A stretch of DNA of 64,000 nt from CAWCDJ01 sp963796485. Its GTDB lineage: Bacteria; Acidobacteriota; Terriglobia; Bryobacterales; Bryobacteraceae. Made by a program: the position numbers and the translations under genes. Position 1 is the first letter of the stretch. Each line of letters opens with the position of its first letter. This document shows, in pieces, positions 8,118 to 16,648 of this stretch. The DNA is taken from positions 248,001 through 312,000 of the forward strand of contig CAWCLV010000003.1 of NCBI GenBank assembly GCA_963796485.1, given 5' to 3'. Below the pieces are notes generated by a model that was given only the letters and a program-made list of their open reading frames with translations, had not been told where the DNA came from and made no database searches.

Positions 8118-8897
8118 ATGTCGGGCCGCGAGTTGGTATTGTTCCTTCAGGCTGTCGCGCTATTGGGATCCGCTCTGACGGCTATAAAGCTGTTCCGTTC
8201 AGGGCTATACAAGCGCTATCGGATCTTCTTCTACTATTTCCTTTTTCGTATCCCTAACGGGATTTGGTCTCTTCTGTTACCTGCCAATTCCAAGTACTAT
8301 TTTTATTTCTGGGAGTTCACTGAGCCGCTATTCTGGGTTTTCCAGGTGCTGGTCGTACGTGAACTGATCGGGCTCATCCTACAGAGGCATAAGGGGTTAT
8401 ACACCCTTGGCAGGTGGGCCATGTACGTTGGCGTCGTAGTCTCGGTCATGCTGTCGGTGCTGAGCCTTGCGATTAAATTCACAGCGGCGACGCCGTCCCG
8501 GTCTCGCGGAGTCGCGTTCATTACGGGAACGGACCGTGGCGTGAACCTGTGCCTGGCGTTGTTCCTGATCTTCATGGTTCTATTCATCAGCCGGTATCCC
8601 GTCTCCCTCGGCCGGAATATTGTTCTGCACGCGATCCTGTTCACGACCTTCTTTCTCGGTAATTCCCTGACTGACCTTTTCCGTAGCCTATTCGGAATTC
8701 ACTTATATACAACCATCGATACCGGGCTCATGGCGCTGGCAGCCGTTTGCACGTTTGGCTGGTTCTTTTTCCTGACACCCAAGGGCGAGGAAGTCGAGAT
8801 GAACCTGATACCGGTTTCACCGGAGCGGGAGGATCGGATTCTGTCTCATTTGGACTCTTTGAACGCGACGCTCCTCAAGGTTGGGCGGCGTAGGTGA
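8118..8897 (+). CDS. Polytopic membrane protein, unknown function
   Basis: A 259-residue integral membrane protein with about six to seven hydrophobic segments between residues 1 and 220 and a short charged cytoplasmic tail (GEEVEMNLIPVSPEREDRIL, then a basic end). No catalytic motif or known transporter signature is visible. Base composition is less GC-rich than the neighbours, as is common for membrane proteins. It lies between the small secreted peptide gene and another membrane-anchored protein, so the three may be co-transcribed. Confidence 0.75.
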   Translation: MSGRELVLFLQAVALLGSALTAIKLFRSGLYKRYRIFFYYFLFRIPNGIWSLLLPANSKYYFYFWEFTEPLFWVFQVLVVRELIGLILQRHKGLYTLGRWAMYVGVVVSVMLSVLSLAIKFTAATPSRSRGVAFITGTDRGVNLCLALFLIFMVLFISRYPVSLGRNIVLHAILFTTFFLGNSLTDLFRSLFGIHLYTTIDTGLMALAAVCTFGWFFFLTPKGEEVEMNLIPVSPEREDRILSHLDSLNATLLKVGRRR

Positions 8898-8985
8898 ATT
8901 TTTGGTCCCAACTAGTACTGGTATTACCCAAACCTGGCTTGATTTATGGCAAAACCGGACCTATTCTTGAAAGGTAGCGGATCAT

Positions 8986-9528
8986 ATGACTGAGACAAAT
9001 ATCATCCTGAGTGGTGCCATTCTCGCCTGCCTGGCGCTGGCACTGATCCTTTTCTGGGCACTTCGCCGCGTAACGGCTTCCCGGGAGAGCCTGCCGGTGA
9101 CGCCGACCTGGATCGATGAACTGTCGATTGAGCGCTACCGGCCGATGATGCGGTTGTTGGATACCGACGACGAGGCATTCCTTCGGTCTCAGCCGGGGTT
9201 CACTCCCAGGATGATTCGCCAACTCCGCTGCCAGCGCGCGCAGATGTTTCAGGGCTATCTCCGCTGCCTGAGCCTGGATTTCAACCGGATTTGCGCCGCT
9301 ATTAAACTCCTTATGTTGCAATCCCGGCGGGATCGGCCGGAATTGGCGGATGCCCTGGTCCGGCAGCAGGTTTTATTCGCCTCGGGAATGCTGCTTGTGA
9401 ACTGCCGGCTGCTGCTCTACCGGTTCGGCTTCGGCGGCGTGGATGTCTCCTCGCTGGTTGGGATTTTCGACGTGACCCGCGCGGAACTCCGCACCCTGGT
9501 CCCTGTTGCCGATTTTACGGCAGCCTGA
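8986..9528 (+). CDS. Hypothetical protein with N-terminal membrane anchor
   Basis: A 180-residue protein. Residues 7-27 form one transmembrane helix; the rest is a soluble, mostly helical domain rich in Arg and Leu (for example RQLRCQRAQMFQGYLRCL). AAGGT precedes ATG 8986 by about 10 bases. No family is recognised. It follows the polytopic protein at 8118-8897 after an 88-base gap and may belong to the same transcription unit. Confidence 0.7.
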   Translation: MTETNIILSGAILACLALALILFWALRRVTASRESLPVTPTWIDELSIERYRPMMRLLDTDDEAFLRSQPGFTPRMIRQLRCQRAQMFQGYLRCLSLDFNRICAAIKLLMLQSRRDRPELADALVRQQVLFASGMLLVNCRLLLYRFGFGGVDVSSLVGIFDVTRAELRTLVPVADFTAA

Positions 9529-9529
9529 C

Positions 9530-10267
9530 CTAAAGCTTTTTCAAAACTTCTTTGGCTTTTTTAAAATCCGGGAATTTCTTTTCCGCTTCGCGGAATTCCT
9601 GCGTGTGTACTCGTCTTCTCGCTCCGTGGTGGTCTACCGGGTACCGCAGATGCAGCATTTCATGAAATAACACGTACCGCAGCGCCACGGGCGCAAGCGC
9701 GGCATTATCCAAAATTCTGCTGATAATGATGGCATTGTGCGATGGGTCGAAGTGCCCCAGCATGGTGCGTGACGGCCTCCGGCTCCAGCCGAGTTGCGGC
9801 CGCCCCATCAGCCCGTCAAAGAATTCCTGATTCAGCGAGTCGAAAAGCTCCTCCAGATTGCAGTGCTCCCCTTGCGGCCCGGATATGAACTTCCGGCCGC
9901 GGACCTGCCGGATAATTTCGGCCTGTCTGCGGACATCACGCCGGTTGAGGTAGAGCCGGTAGCGGTACGGGTACATTCGCGCCACCGGCTTGCGATAAAG
10001 CTTTCCCAGCAGAATGAACGCCAGCGCCTCCGTGACCGGCGCGGGAGCGCCCGCCAGAAGATCGCAGATGCGCACACGAATTTGCCCGTTTTCGAGACGG
10101 ATGAAGCTGTCGGCATTCGCGAACCGGCAGTATTCCACTGTGAATTTGGGCACCGCCGTCCGCGGCCTCAGGAGCCGGAAAACGCGGGCATACGTCTCCT
10201 CGGGAGACTCGAAGAAAAGCGCGCTCTGCACGTTCGCGAAATCGAATAAGCCTTCAGAGTCCGCCAT
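9530..10267 (-). CDS. SprT-like / M48-like zinc metallopeptidase domain protein
   Basis: A 245-residue cytoplasmic-type protein with the zinc-protease motif HEMLH (in YVLFHEMLHLRYPV) near residue 210, followed by conserved basic residues and a Glu in the C-terminal helix. The preceding block (LFDSLNQEFFDGLMGRPQLGWS) resembles the start of SprT-like domains. The N-terminal half is unassigned. There is no signal peptide. It converges tail-to-tail with the previous gene, with no spacing between stops, and diverges from fabH. SprT-like proteins act in DNA-protein crosslink repair or as uncharacterised peptidases; the substrate cannot be told here. Confidence 0.75.
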   Translation of the reverse strand: MADSEGLFDFANVQSALFFESPEETYARVFRLLRPRTAVPKFTVEYCRFANADSFIRLENGQIRVRICDLLAGAPAPVTEALAFILLGKLYRKPVARMYPYRYRLYLNRRDVRRQAEIIRQVRGRKFISGPQGEHCNLEELFDSLNQEFFDGLMGRPQLGWSRRPSRTMLGHFDPSHNAIIISRILDNAALAPVALRYVLFHEMLHLRYPVDHHGARRRVHTQEFREAEKKFPDFKKAKEVLKKL

Positions 10268-10351
10268 TCAACACTAGAGTACCGCGGGACGCGCTTTCGC
10301 CACGCAGGCGGAGTTAAATGCGATACTCTGAACCTTTAAAGGACAAACACA

Positions 10352-11344
10352 TTGCCAAAGGCGAAAATCACTGCGCTCGGCTGCTACACTCCTCCGAATG
10401 TTCTGACGAATCAGGATCTCGAGAAGATGGTCGAGACCAGCGACCAATGGATTCTGGACCGGGTCGGAATCCGCGAACGTCATATCGCGCCGCCGGAAAT
10501 GGCCACCTCCGACATGGCGATTGAGGCCGCGCGTTGCGCGCTGGCGCAGCGCGGGATCGATGCCAAAGAGGTGAACGCGATAATCATCTGCACGGTGACA
10601 CCCGATATGATGTTCCCCTCGACCGCATGCCTGGTACAGAACGGGATCGGGGCGCGCGGCGCCTGGGGGTTCGATCTGATCGCGGCCTGCTCCGGCTTTG
10701 TTTATGGCCTGACCACGGCGGCCCACCTGGTGGGCTGCGGGACGCACAAGAAGGTCCTGGTGATCGGCTCCGACACGATGAGCCGGATCATCGACTACAC
10801 GGACCGCGCAACCTGCGTGCTATTCGGCGACGGCGCCGGGGCCATGCTGATGGAGCCCGCCGAAGAGGGCGAGAACCTGGGGTTCATCGATTTTCAGGGC
10901 GAAGTGGACGGCTCCGGCGGCGACTATCTCAAGATGCCGGCTGGCGGAAGCCGGATGCCGGCCTCGCACGAGACGGTGGACAAACGCCTGCATTTCGTAA
11001 AGCAGGAGGGCCAGCAGGTCTTCAAGTATGCGGTACGGAAGATGCACGAAACCGCGCGCGACTTGCTGGAGCGCAACGGCTTCACCTTGGACGACTTGGC
11101 CCTGCTGGTGCCGCACCAGGCCAACCGCCGCATCATTACGGCCGCCGCCGACCGTCTGGGAATCCCGCCGGAGAAGGTTTTGATCAACATAGACCACTAC
11201 GGGAACACGACGGCCGGCACCATCCCCCTCGCGACGCGCGATGCTATCCAGCAGGGCAGATTGAAGAAGGGCGACCTGGTGCTGTTCGCGGCGGTGGGCG
11301 CCGGCTACACGGTGGGCGCGAGCCTTTGGCGCTGGGCATTCTAG
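10352..11344 (+). CDS. fabH: 3-oxoacyl-ACP synthase III (FabH/KAS III)
   Basis: Starts fatty-acid chains by condensing acyl-CoA with malonyl-ACP. The 330-residue length is typical. The KAS III catalytic triad is visible: Cys113 (AACSGF), His255 (PHQANRR) and Asn285 (HYGNTTAGT). A TTG start at 10352 is supported by AAAGGA about 9 bases upstream and by the conserved N-terminus KAKITALGCYTP. The gene stands alone, with no other fab genes nearby, so a role in a specialised lipid cannot be excluded. Confidence 0.95.
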   Translation: MPKAKITALGCYTPPNVLTNQDLEKMVETSDQWILDRVGIRERHIAPPEMATSDMAIEAARCALAQRGIDAKEVNAIIICTVTPDMMFPSTACLVQNGIGARGAWGFDLIAACSGFVYGLTTAAHLVGCGTHKKVLVIGSDTMSRIIDYTDRATCVLFGDGAGAMLMEPAEEGENLGFIDFQGEVDGSGGDYLKMPAGGSRMPASHETVDKRLHFVKQEGQQVFKYAVRKMHETARDLLERNGFTLDDLALLVPHQANRRIITAAADRLGIPPEKVLINIDHYGNTTAGTIPLATRDAIQQGRLKKGDLVLFAAVGAGYTVGASLWRWAF

Positions 11345-11375
11345 CGCCGCCGACTTGCGGAGACGTATGCCGCGG

Positions 11376-11432
11376 CGGGGCTGAAGCCCCGCGCAGGTTG
11401 AAACCTGCCCCACATGGCGTGGGGCCGACTTC
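11376..11432 (-). repeat. 57-bp triple-hairpin intergenic repeat, copy 2
   Basis: Reverse complement of the element at 1864-1920, differing at only a few positions. The three palindromes are conserved, including GGGGCT/AGCCCC, which is perfect here. It lies 30 bases after the fabH stop, where it could also act as a structured 3' end. Confidence 0.8.
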
Positions 11433-11555
11433 AATCGGCGCGGGCCGGGGTGTCTACCGCCGGGCTTGATCGAATCGATGGGAAATCCGCGCTATCCCCA
11501 GATCGGGCCGCGGCGCGAGCGGCCACGGTAGAATAGGTTTTCGCAGTCTAATTGT

Positions 11556-14033
11556 ATGAAACCAGCACTTCGGCGCACTTCGGCTCGGGTCGCGCTCGCA
11601 GCCTGCGTAGCCGTCACCGCGGCCCTCGTTTGCTCCCAGCCGTCTCCGCGCGAGACTGTGGGGCCGATACCGGGAGGAGGCTTCCTGCTGAACAGCGGCT
11701 GGCGCCTCGACCCGGCCGGCAGGCAGATCCCGCTCAGCACCTTCCCCATGGCCTCGGCGCTTTCGCCCGACGGCAAGTACCTGCTGGTTCTGAATGGGGG
11801 CTACCGTCCCCCGAGCATCAGCGTGATCGATACAGGGTCGGCTACCGTTGTGAGCAGCGCGCCAGTGCCGGACGGCTGGCTCGGGCTGACCTTCAATCCA
11901 TCGGGCGACCGGGTCTACGTGGGCGGCGGATCGAAAGCAGCGGTCTTTGAATTCACCTTCGCCAAGGGGGCGCTCCAGGCAGCGCGTACGTTCGAAGTGG
12001 TTCCCGCCGCGCAGCGCACCGTGCGGGATTTCATCGGTGACGTGCAGTTCTCGCCCGACGGCCGGCTGCTCTACGCCGCCGACCTGTACCGCGACTCGCT
12101 GGTGGTGATCAACCCGCAGTCCGGAATGATCATTCAGCGCGTAAAGACGGGGCGGCGGCCGTACCGGATTCTGTTCCATCCCGACGGCAAATCGTTCTTC
12201 GTGAGCCACTGGGCCGACGGCACCGTGGGCCACTACGATGCGGTGGACGGAAGCCTGTTGTCCACCGTCCGGGTCGCGGCCCATCCGACCGACATGCTGT
12301 GGCGCGACGGGGGGCCGGTGGAAACCGCCCCGGAGGAGACTTCGTGGATCGCCCGGCTGTTCGTGGCCGCGGCGAATACGAATAATGTGTACGCCATCGG
12401 CGTGACGGCCTCGAAGAACCTCAGCGTGATCGAGAGCATTAACGTGTCGCTGACGCCGAGGCAGCCGTTGGGGATGACTCCCTCCGCCCTGGCTCTTAGT
12501 CCCGACAAGAAGCGGCTGTTCGTAGCCTGCTCGGACGCCAACGCGGCGGCGGTGGTGGACGTCACGATGGATCGCAGCCTGGTGGAAGGGTTCATTCCGG
12601 CGGGCTGGTATCCGACCGCGGTGAGGGTGCTGCCATCCGGGACCCTGGTGGTGCTCAACGGCAAGGGCCTGCGCTCCTACCCGAATCCGGACGGGCCGAA
12701 TCCCACGAAGCGTCCCGCGGGAGTGCACCGGGAACCGGGCATCCTGCCGGGCTACGTCGGCTACATGCAGACGGGGACGGCATCCTGGATCGAGCCCTTC
12801 AAACCCGAACAACTGGACGTCTGGACGAAGCAGGAACTCGCCGATTCGCCGTACCGGGATTCGAAGCTGGACGAGACGTCGCAGTTGCCGCCGCAGATCC
12901 GGCACGTCATCTACATCGTGCGCGAGAACCGTACGTACGACCAGGTGCTCGGCGATATGAAAGAGGGTAACGGAGACCCGTCGCTGGTGCTTTTCGGCGA
13001 GCAGGTGACGCCCAACGCCCACAAGCTGGCTCGCGAATTCGTCCTGCTCGACAACTTCTATGTGAATGCCGATGTGAGCGCACAGGGGCACAACTGGTCC
13101 ACCGGGGCGATCGCTCCGGATTACGTGGAGAAGCTGTGGCCCAACCAGTATGCGGGCCGGCGGAAGCTGTACGATTTCGAGGAGCAGGACCCGACCTCGA
13201 TCCCTCCCGCGGGCTATCTCTGGACGAGCGCCGCCGGGGCATCTCTTTCGATGCGCAATTTCGGGTACATGGTGAACAACAAGCCTGGCCCGCCGCCACC
13301 CGGAAGCGAGCAGATCAGCGGCGTGCGCGATCCGGTTCTGGCCAGGGTGACCAACCGCCTTTACCGCGGATTCGACCTGGATTACCCCGACGTGAACCGC
13401 GCGAAGACTTTTCTGGACGAGCTGGCCGAGTACGAAAAGGGCGGGGAGATGCCCCGGATCATCTTCCTGCGTCTGGGCAACGACCACACGTCCGGGACGG
13501 CGGTCGGAAAGGTCGCGCCGCTTTCCGCCGCGGCCGATAACGATTACGCGCTGGGACAGATCGTGGAAGGGGTTTCGAAATCGAAGTTCTGGGCCAGTAC
13601 GTTGATCTGCGTGCTCGAAGACGACGCCCAGAACGGGCCGGATCACGTGGATTCACACCGTTCGCCGGCGCTGCTGATTTCGCCGTACGTGAAACACCAT
13701 GCGGTGGACAGCAGTATGTACAATACGGTCTCGATGGTTCGGACGATCGAGCTGATCCTCGGGCTCCACCCGATGACGCACTTCGATGCGGGCGCGCGGC
13801 CCATGACGGCGGCCTTCCAGGCTACTCCGAACCCGGCGCCATACGCCGTGGAGAAGCCGCGAATCCCATTGGACGACCGGAATCCGCCGAACGCGCCGGG
13901 AGCGGCCGCCTCCAACCGCATGAATTTCCGCGACGCCGACGAGATCGACGATAACGAGTTGAACGATGTCCTATGGCGCGCAATTCGCCGGGACACACCT
14001 CCGCCGCCGGTGCGAAGCTATTTCGGAAAGTAG
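11556..14033 (+). CDS. YVTN beta-propeller / phosphoesterase fusion, exported
   Basis: An 825-residue secreted protein. A signal peptide (residues 1-27, ending around VCSQPS) is followed by a seven-bladed-type YVTN/YncE propeller (about 50-400) with repeated motifs such as LSPDGKYLLVLNGG and FSPDGRLLYAADL. The second half (about 435-790) is a phosphoesterase of the AcpA/phospholipase C superfamily (PF04185-like), opening with HVIYIVRENRTYDQVLGD and closing with LLISPYVKHHAVDS. Such bifunctional YncE/alkaline-phosphatase-like proteins are common in acidobacteria; the substrate is unknown. The next gene begins 9 bases downstream. Confidence 0.88.
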   Translation: MKPALRRTSARVALAACVAVTAALVCSQPSPRETVGPIPGGGFLLNSGWRLDPAGRQIPLSTFPMASALSPDGKYLLVLNGGYRPPSISVIDTGSATVVSSAPVPDGWLGLTFNPSGDRVYVGGGSKAAVFEFTFAKGALQAARTFEVVPAAQRTVRDFIGDVQFSPDGRLLYAADLYRDSLVVINPQSGMIIQRVKTGRRPYRILFHPDGKSFFVSHWADGTVGHYDAVDGSLLSTVRVAAHPTDMLWRDGGPVETAPEETSWIARLFVAAANTNNVYAIGVTASKNLSVIESINVSLTPRQPLGMTPSALALSPDKKRLFVACSDANAAAVVDVTMDRSLVEGFIPAGWYPTAVRVLPSGTLVVLNGKGLRSYPNPDGPNPTKRPAGVHREPGILPGYVGYMQTGTASWIEPFKPEQLDVWTKQELADSPYRDSKLDETSQLPPQIRHVIYIVRENRTYDQVLGDMKEGNGDPSLVLFGEQVTPNAHKLAREFVLLDNFYVNADVSAQGHNWSTGAIAPDYVEKLWPNQYAGRRKLYDFEEQDPTSIPPAGYLWTSAAGASLSMRNFGYMVNNKPGPPPPGSEQISGVRDPVLARVTNRLYRGFDLDYPDVNRAKTFLDELAEYEKGGEMPRIIFLRLGNDHTSGTAVGKVAPLSAAADNDYALGQIVEGVSKSKFWASTLICVLEDDAQNGPDHVDSHRSPALLISPYVKHHAVDSSMYNTVSMVRTIELILGLHPMTHFDAGARPMTAAFQATPNPAPYAVEKPRIPLDDRNPPNAPGAAASNRMNFRDADEIDDNELNDVLWRAIRRDTPPPPVRSYFGK

Positions 14034-14042
14034 CGACTGTCG

Positions 14043-16166
14043 ATGCCAAGAATCTATCTGTGCTTTCTCTGGCACATGCACCAGCCCTTTTACAAGGACC
14101 TGATTTCGGGCGAGTACAAGCTGCCATGGACCCGCATGCACGCGCTCAAGGATTACCTCGGCATGGTCCGGATCCTCAAGGAGTTCCCGGCAATCCGGCA
14201 GACCTTCAACCTGGTCCCGTCGATGATGGTTCAGGTGGAGGAGTACGCCGCCGGCGAAGCCAACGATCCGTTTCTGAACAAAGCGCTGCAGCCGGCCGAA
14301 AGCCTTACGGACGCGGACCGCGAATTCCTCCTGCGCCATTCGTTCTACTCGGACCCGCAGAGGATGATCTACCGTTACCCGCGCTACGGAGAACTGTACG
14401 ACGCCCGAAACGCGCAGAAGAACGCCTACGGCTTTTTCGGGGCGCAGGAGTTTCGGGATGTGCAGATGTGGTCGCAGCTGGCCTGGTTCGACGAGGAATT
14501 TCAATCGGGGGATCCCGAAGTTGCCGAGTGGATTCAGCGCGGCCGAAATTTCACCCTGGCGGACCAGCGCCGGATGGGGGAGAAACAGCGCGAGATCGTA
14601 AGCCGGGTGCTGCCCGCGTACCGGAAGTTGGCGCAGAGCGGCCAGGTCGAAATCTCGACGACGCCGTACTACCATCCCATCCTGCCGCTGCTGTGCGATT
14701 CGGATATCGCGTCCGTATCCCATCCGGGGGTGCCGCTGCCGCCCCGCTACCGTTATTCATCCGACGCGCAGCGGCAGTTGCAGCTCTCTCGCGAATACGT
14801 GGAGCAGCATTTCGGGGCGGCGCCCGCGGGCCTGTGGCCTTCGGAGGGCTCGGTTTCGGACGAGGTTTTCACCATCGCGGCGGACCTGGGATATCGCTGG
14901 GCGGCCACCGACAGCGGCGTGTTAAACCGGACGCTCTCGCGAGCGGTTCCCGTGGATGGACTGTACCGGTCTTACGAATGGCAGCAGCAGGGCCGCAAAC
15001 TCGGGGTCCTTTTCCGCGACCATTTCATGAGCGACCTGATCGGGTTCGTGTATTCGAAGATGGACGCCGGCGCGGCAGCGGGAGATTTCCTCCGCCGTAT
15101 CCGGGAGAACTGCTCGGGCATCCTGGGCTCCGGCCGCGATGCGCTGGTGCCGATTATTCTGGATGGCGAGAACGCGTGGGAGTACTACTACATGAACGGC
15201 CGGCCGTTCCTGCGGGAGCTGTACCGGCGCATTCAGGACGATTCGCAGATGCGGGCCGTCACGGTGAGCGAGGCCTTCACGCTACTGCCGCCGGAGCCGC
15301 TGAACCACATCTTCCCGGGCTCCTGGATCAATGCCAACTTCGACGTGTGGATCGGGGCGGAAGAGGATAACCAGGCCTGGACGCAGTTGTTGCGCGCCAG
15401 GCAGACTTACGAAGGCGCGACCACGGTGCCTGAAGAGCGCCGCAGGAACGCATTCGAGGAACTACTGATTGCCGAGGGCAGCGACTGGTGCTGGTGGTAC
15501 GGGCCGGAGCACGATTCGGCCAACCGCATCGAGTTCGATCAGCTCTACCGGAGCCACCTGGCGAACGTCTACCGCTTCCTGCTCCTGGACCCGCCGGAGG
15601 AGTTGTCCCGGCCGATCCTCAGGATGAAGATTCCGGCGGTGCAGATCGAATCCTCCGGGGCGATCCGGCCGCGTATCGACGGTGAAGTCACTTCGTACTT
15701 CGAATGGATCGGCGCCGGAATCTACCGGGTGGACGAGCGGTCCGGCTCGATGCACGGCAAAAGGTTCGTGGTGAAGGAGGTCTATTTCGGCAGCGACGGG
15801 GACAACCTGTTCGTGCGCGCGGATTTCCATCCGGGGTATCAGCAGGAACTGCCGGGGATGCAGGCACGGATCCGCGTGACTTCGCTCGACGGCGCCCGAA
15901 CCAGCGCACTCACCATTCTCTTCTCGCATGAAGGCGCGAAGGTCATAGACGAAGCGCTGGCCTGCGGGGCCATGCCGGACGCGGCGGAGTGCGCATTCAT
16001 CCGGGTTCTGGAGGTGAGGGTTGCCTTGGCCCCCATGGGGATTGCGAAAGGCGCCGGCCTGAGAATTCAGCTCTCGATGTGGCAGGGCGGGCTTCCGATC
16101 GACGCCATTCCGCAGCAGGGCTGGTTGGAAATGCCCACGACCGACCCGAGGGAACTTGCGGCCTAA
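14043..16166 (+). CDS. Glycoside hydrolase family 57 protein
   Basis: A 707-residue cytoplasmic enzyme of the GH57 alpha-glucan-acting family (amylase, 4-alpha-glucanotransferase or branching types). The N-terminus CFLWHMHQPFYK is the first GH57 conserved region. The block GLWPSEGSVSDE contains the presumed Glu nucleophile, and VPIILDGENAWEYY lies near the acid/base region. An additional C-terminal domain (about 530-690) is beta-rich and probably carbohydrate-interacting. With the alpha-glucan phosphorylase at 48299 it points to glycogen turnover. Exact specificity cannot be read from motifs. Confidence 0.9.
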   Translation: MPRIYLCFLWHMHQPFYKDLISGEYKLPWTRMHALKDYLGMVRILKEFPAIRQTFNLVPSMMVQVEEYAAGEANDPFLNKALQPAESLTDADREFLLRHSFYSDPQRMIYRYPRYGELYDARNAQKNAYGFFGAQEFRDVQMWSQLAWFDEEFQSGDPEVAEWIQRGRNFTLADQRRMGEKQREIVSRVLPAYRKLAQSGQVEISTTPYYHPILPLLCDSDIASVSHPGVPLPPRYRYSSDAQRQLQLSREYVEQHFGAAPAGLWPSEGSVSDEVFTIAADLGYRWAATDSGVLNRTLSRAVPVDGLYRSYEWQQQGRKLGVLFRDHFMSDLIGFVYSKMDAGAAAGDFLRRIRENCSGILGSGRDALVPIILDGENAWEYYYMNGRPFLRELYRRIQDDSQMRAVTVSEAFTLLPPEPLNHIFPGSWINANFDVWIGAEEDNQAWTQLLRARQTYEGATTVPEERRRNAFEELLIAEGSDWCWWYGPEHDSANRIEFDQLYRSHLANVYRFLLLDPPEELSRPILRMKIPAVQIESSGAIRPRIDGEVTSYFEWIGAGIYRVDERSGSMHGKRFVVKEVYFGSDGDNLFVRADFHPGYQQELPGMQARIRVTSLDGARTSALTILFSHEGAKVIDEALACGAMPDAAECAFIRVLEVRVALAPMGIAKGAGLRIQLSMWQGGLPIDAIPQQGWLEMPTTDPRELAA

Positions 16167-16230
16167 GACCCCTATTTTTGAGATTTCATGAGCGCTGTTC
16201 CTTGGGAGCCGCAACCGGCAGGAAGCTTGC

Positions 16231-16312
16231 AAACCGGGCAGGCCAGGAGGCCTGCCCCACTTGCGGCGCGTCCCGCTCGTAGGTGGGGCAGGCCTCCTGG
16301 CCTGCCCGGTTT
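16231..16312. repeat. 30-bp perfect inverted repeat
   Basis: Bases 16231-16260 and 16283-16312 are exact reverse complements, separated by 22 bases. The arms contain smaller palindromes (GGCCAGGAGGCC-like). It lies 64 bases after the GH57 stop and 81 bases before the next gene, where it would fold into a very stable hairpin ending near a T-rich TTTTGAC. A related, degenerate pair occurs at 38763-38850. Confidence 0.85.
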
Positions 16313-16393
16313 TGACTTTAGTCAGGGCTCCCCTGCGGTCGCGGCTCAATCACTTACTGGCTTCTGGCGGTTTCTGCTAAAATACGAAAAGTT

Positions 16394-16603
16394 ATGGCAA
16401 TTCCGAATGTGAAGCGGTTCCGGCCCTTCTGCCCGACCTGCAACGACAATTTCACCCTGATGGCGGTCCTGCCCAAGGAAGCAAGCGTGGATAAGTACCT
16501 GGCGGATGCCGTGGCGCGCCACGATCACAAGGCTTTCCAGGAAGCCAAGGTGCTGCACTTCAAGGTGCGCGTCGGTCAGCAGAAGCAGAAAAAGGCCAAG
16601 TAA
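16394..16603 (+). CDS. Small basic protein with CxxC pair, unknown
   Basis: A 69-residue protein starting MAIPNVKRFRPFCPTCND and ending in a Lys/Gln-rich basic tail (QQKQKKAK). One CPTC pair could bind a metal or be redox active, but no second pair is seen. The ATG at 16394 follows AAAATACGAAAAG; the ribosome site is weak. The reading frame and codon use are good for its length. No family is recognised. Confidence 0.6.
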   Translation: MAIPNVKRFRPFCPTCNDNFTLMAVLPKEASVDKYLADAVARHDHKAFQEAKVLHFKVRVGQQKQKKAK

Positions 16604-16648
16604 ATTTTCGGGGCGGGCTTCCCCGCCCCACAAACCTTCCTTCGGTTC

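Noticed and set aside
11454..13646. 730-residue reverse frame inside the YVTN/phosphoesterase gene
   Set aside because: Arg/His/Gly-rich shadow of a well-supported forward gene, a known effect of high third-position GC.
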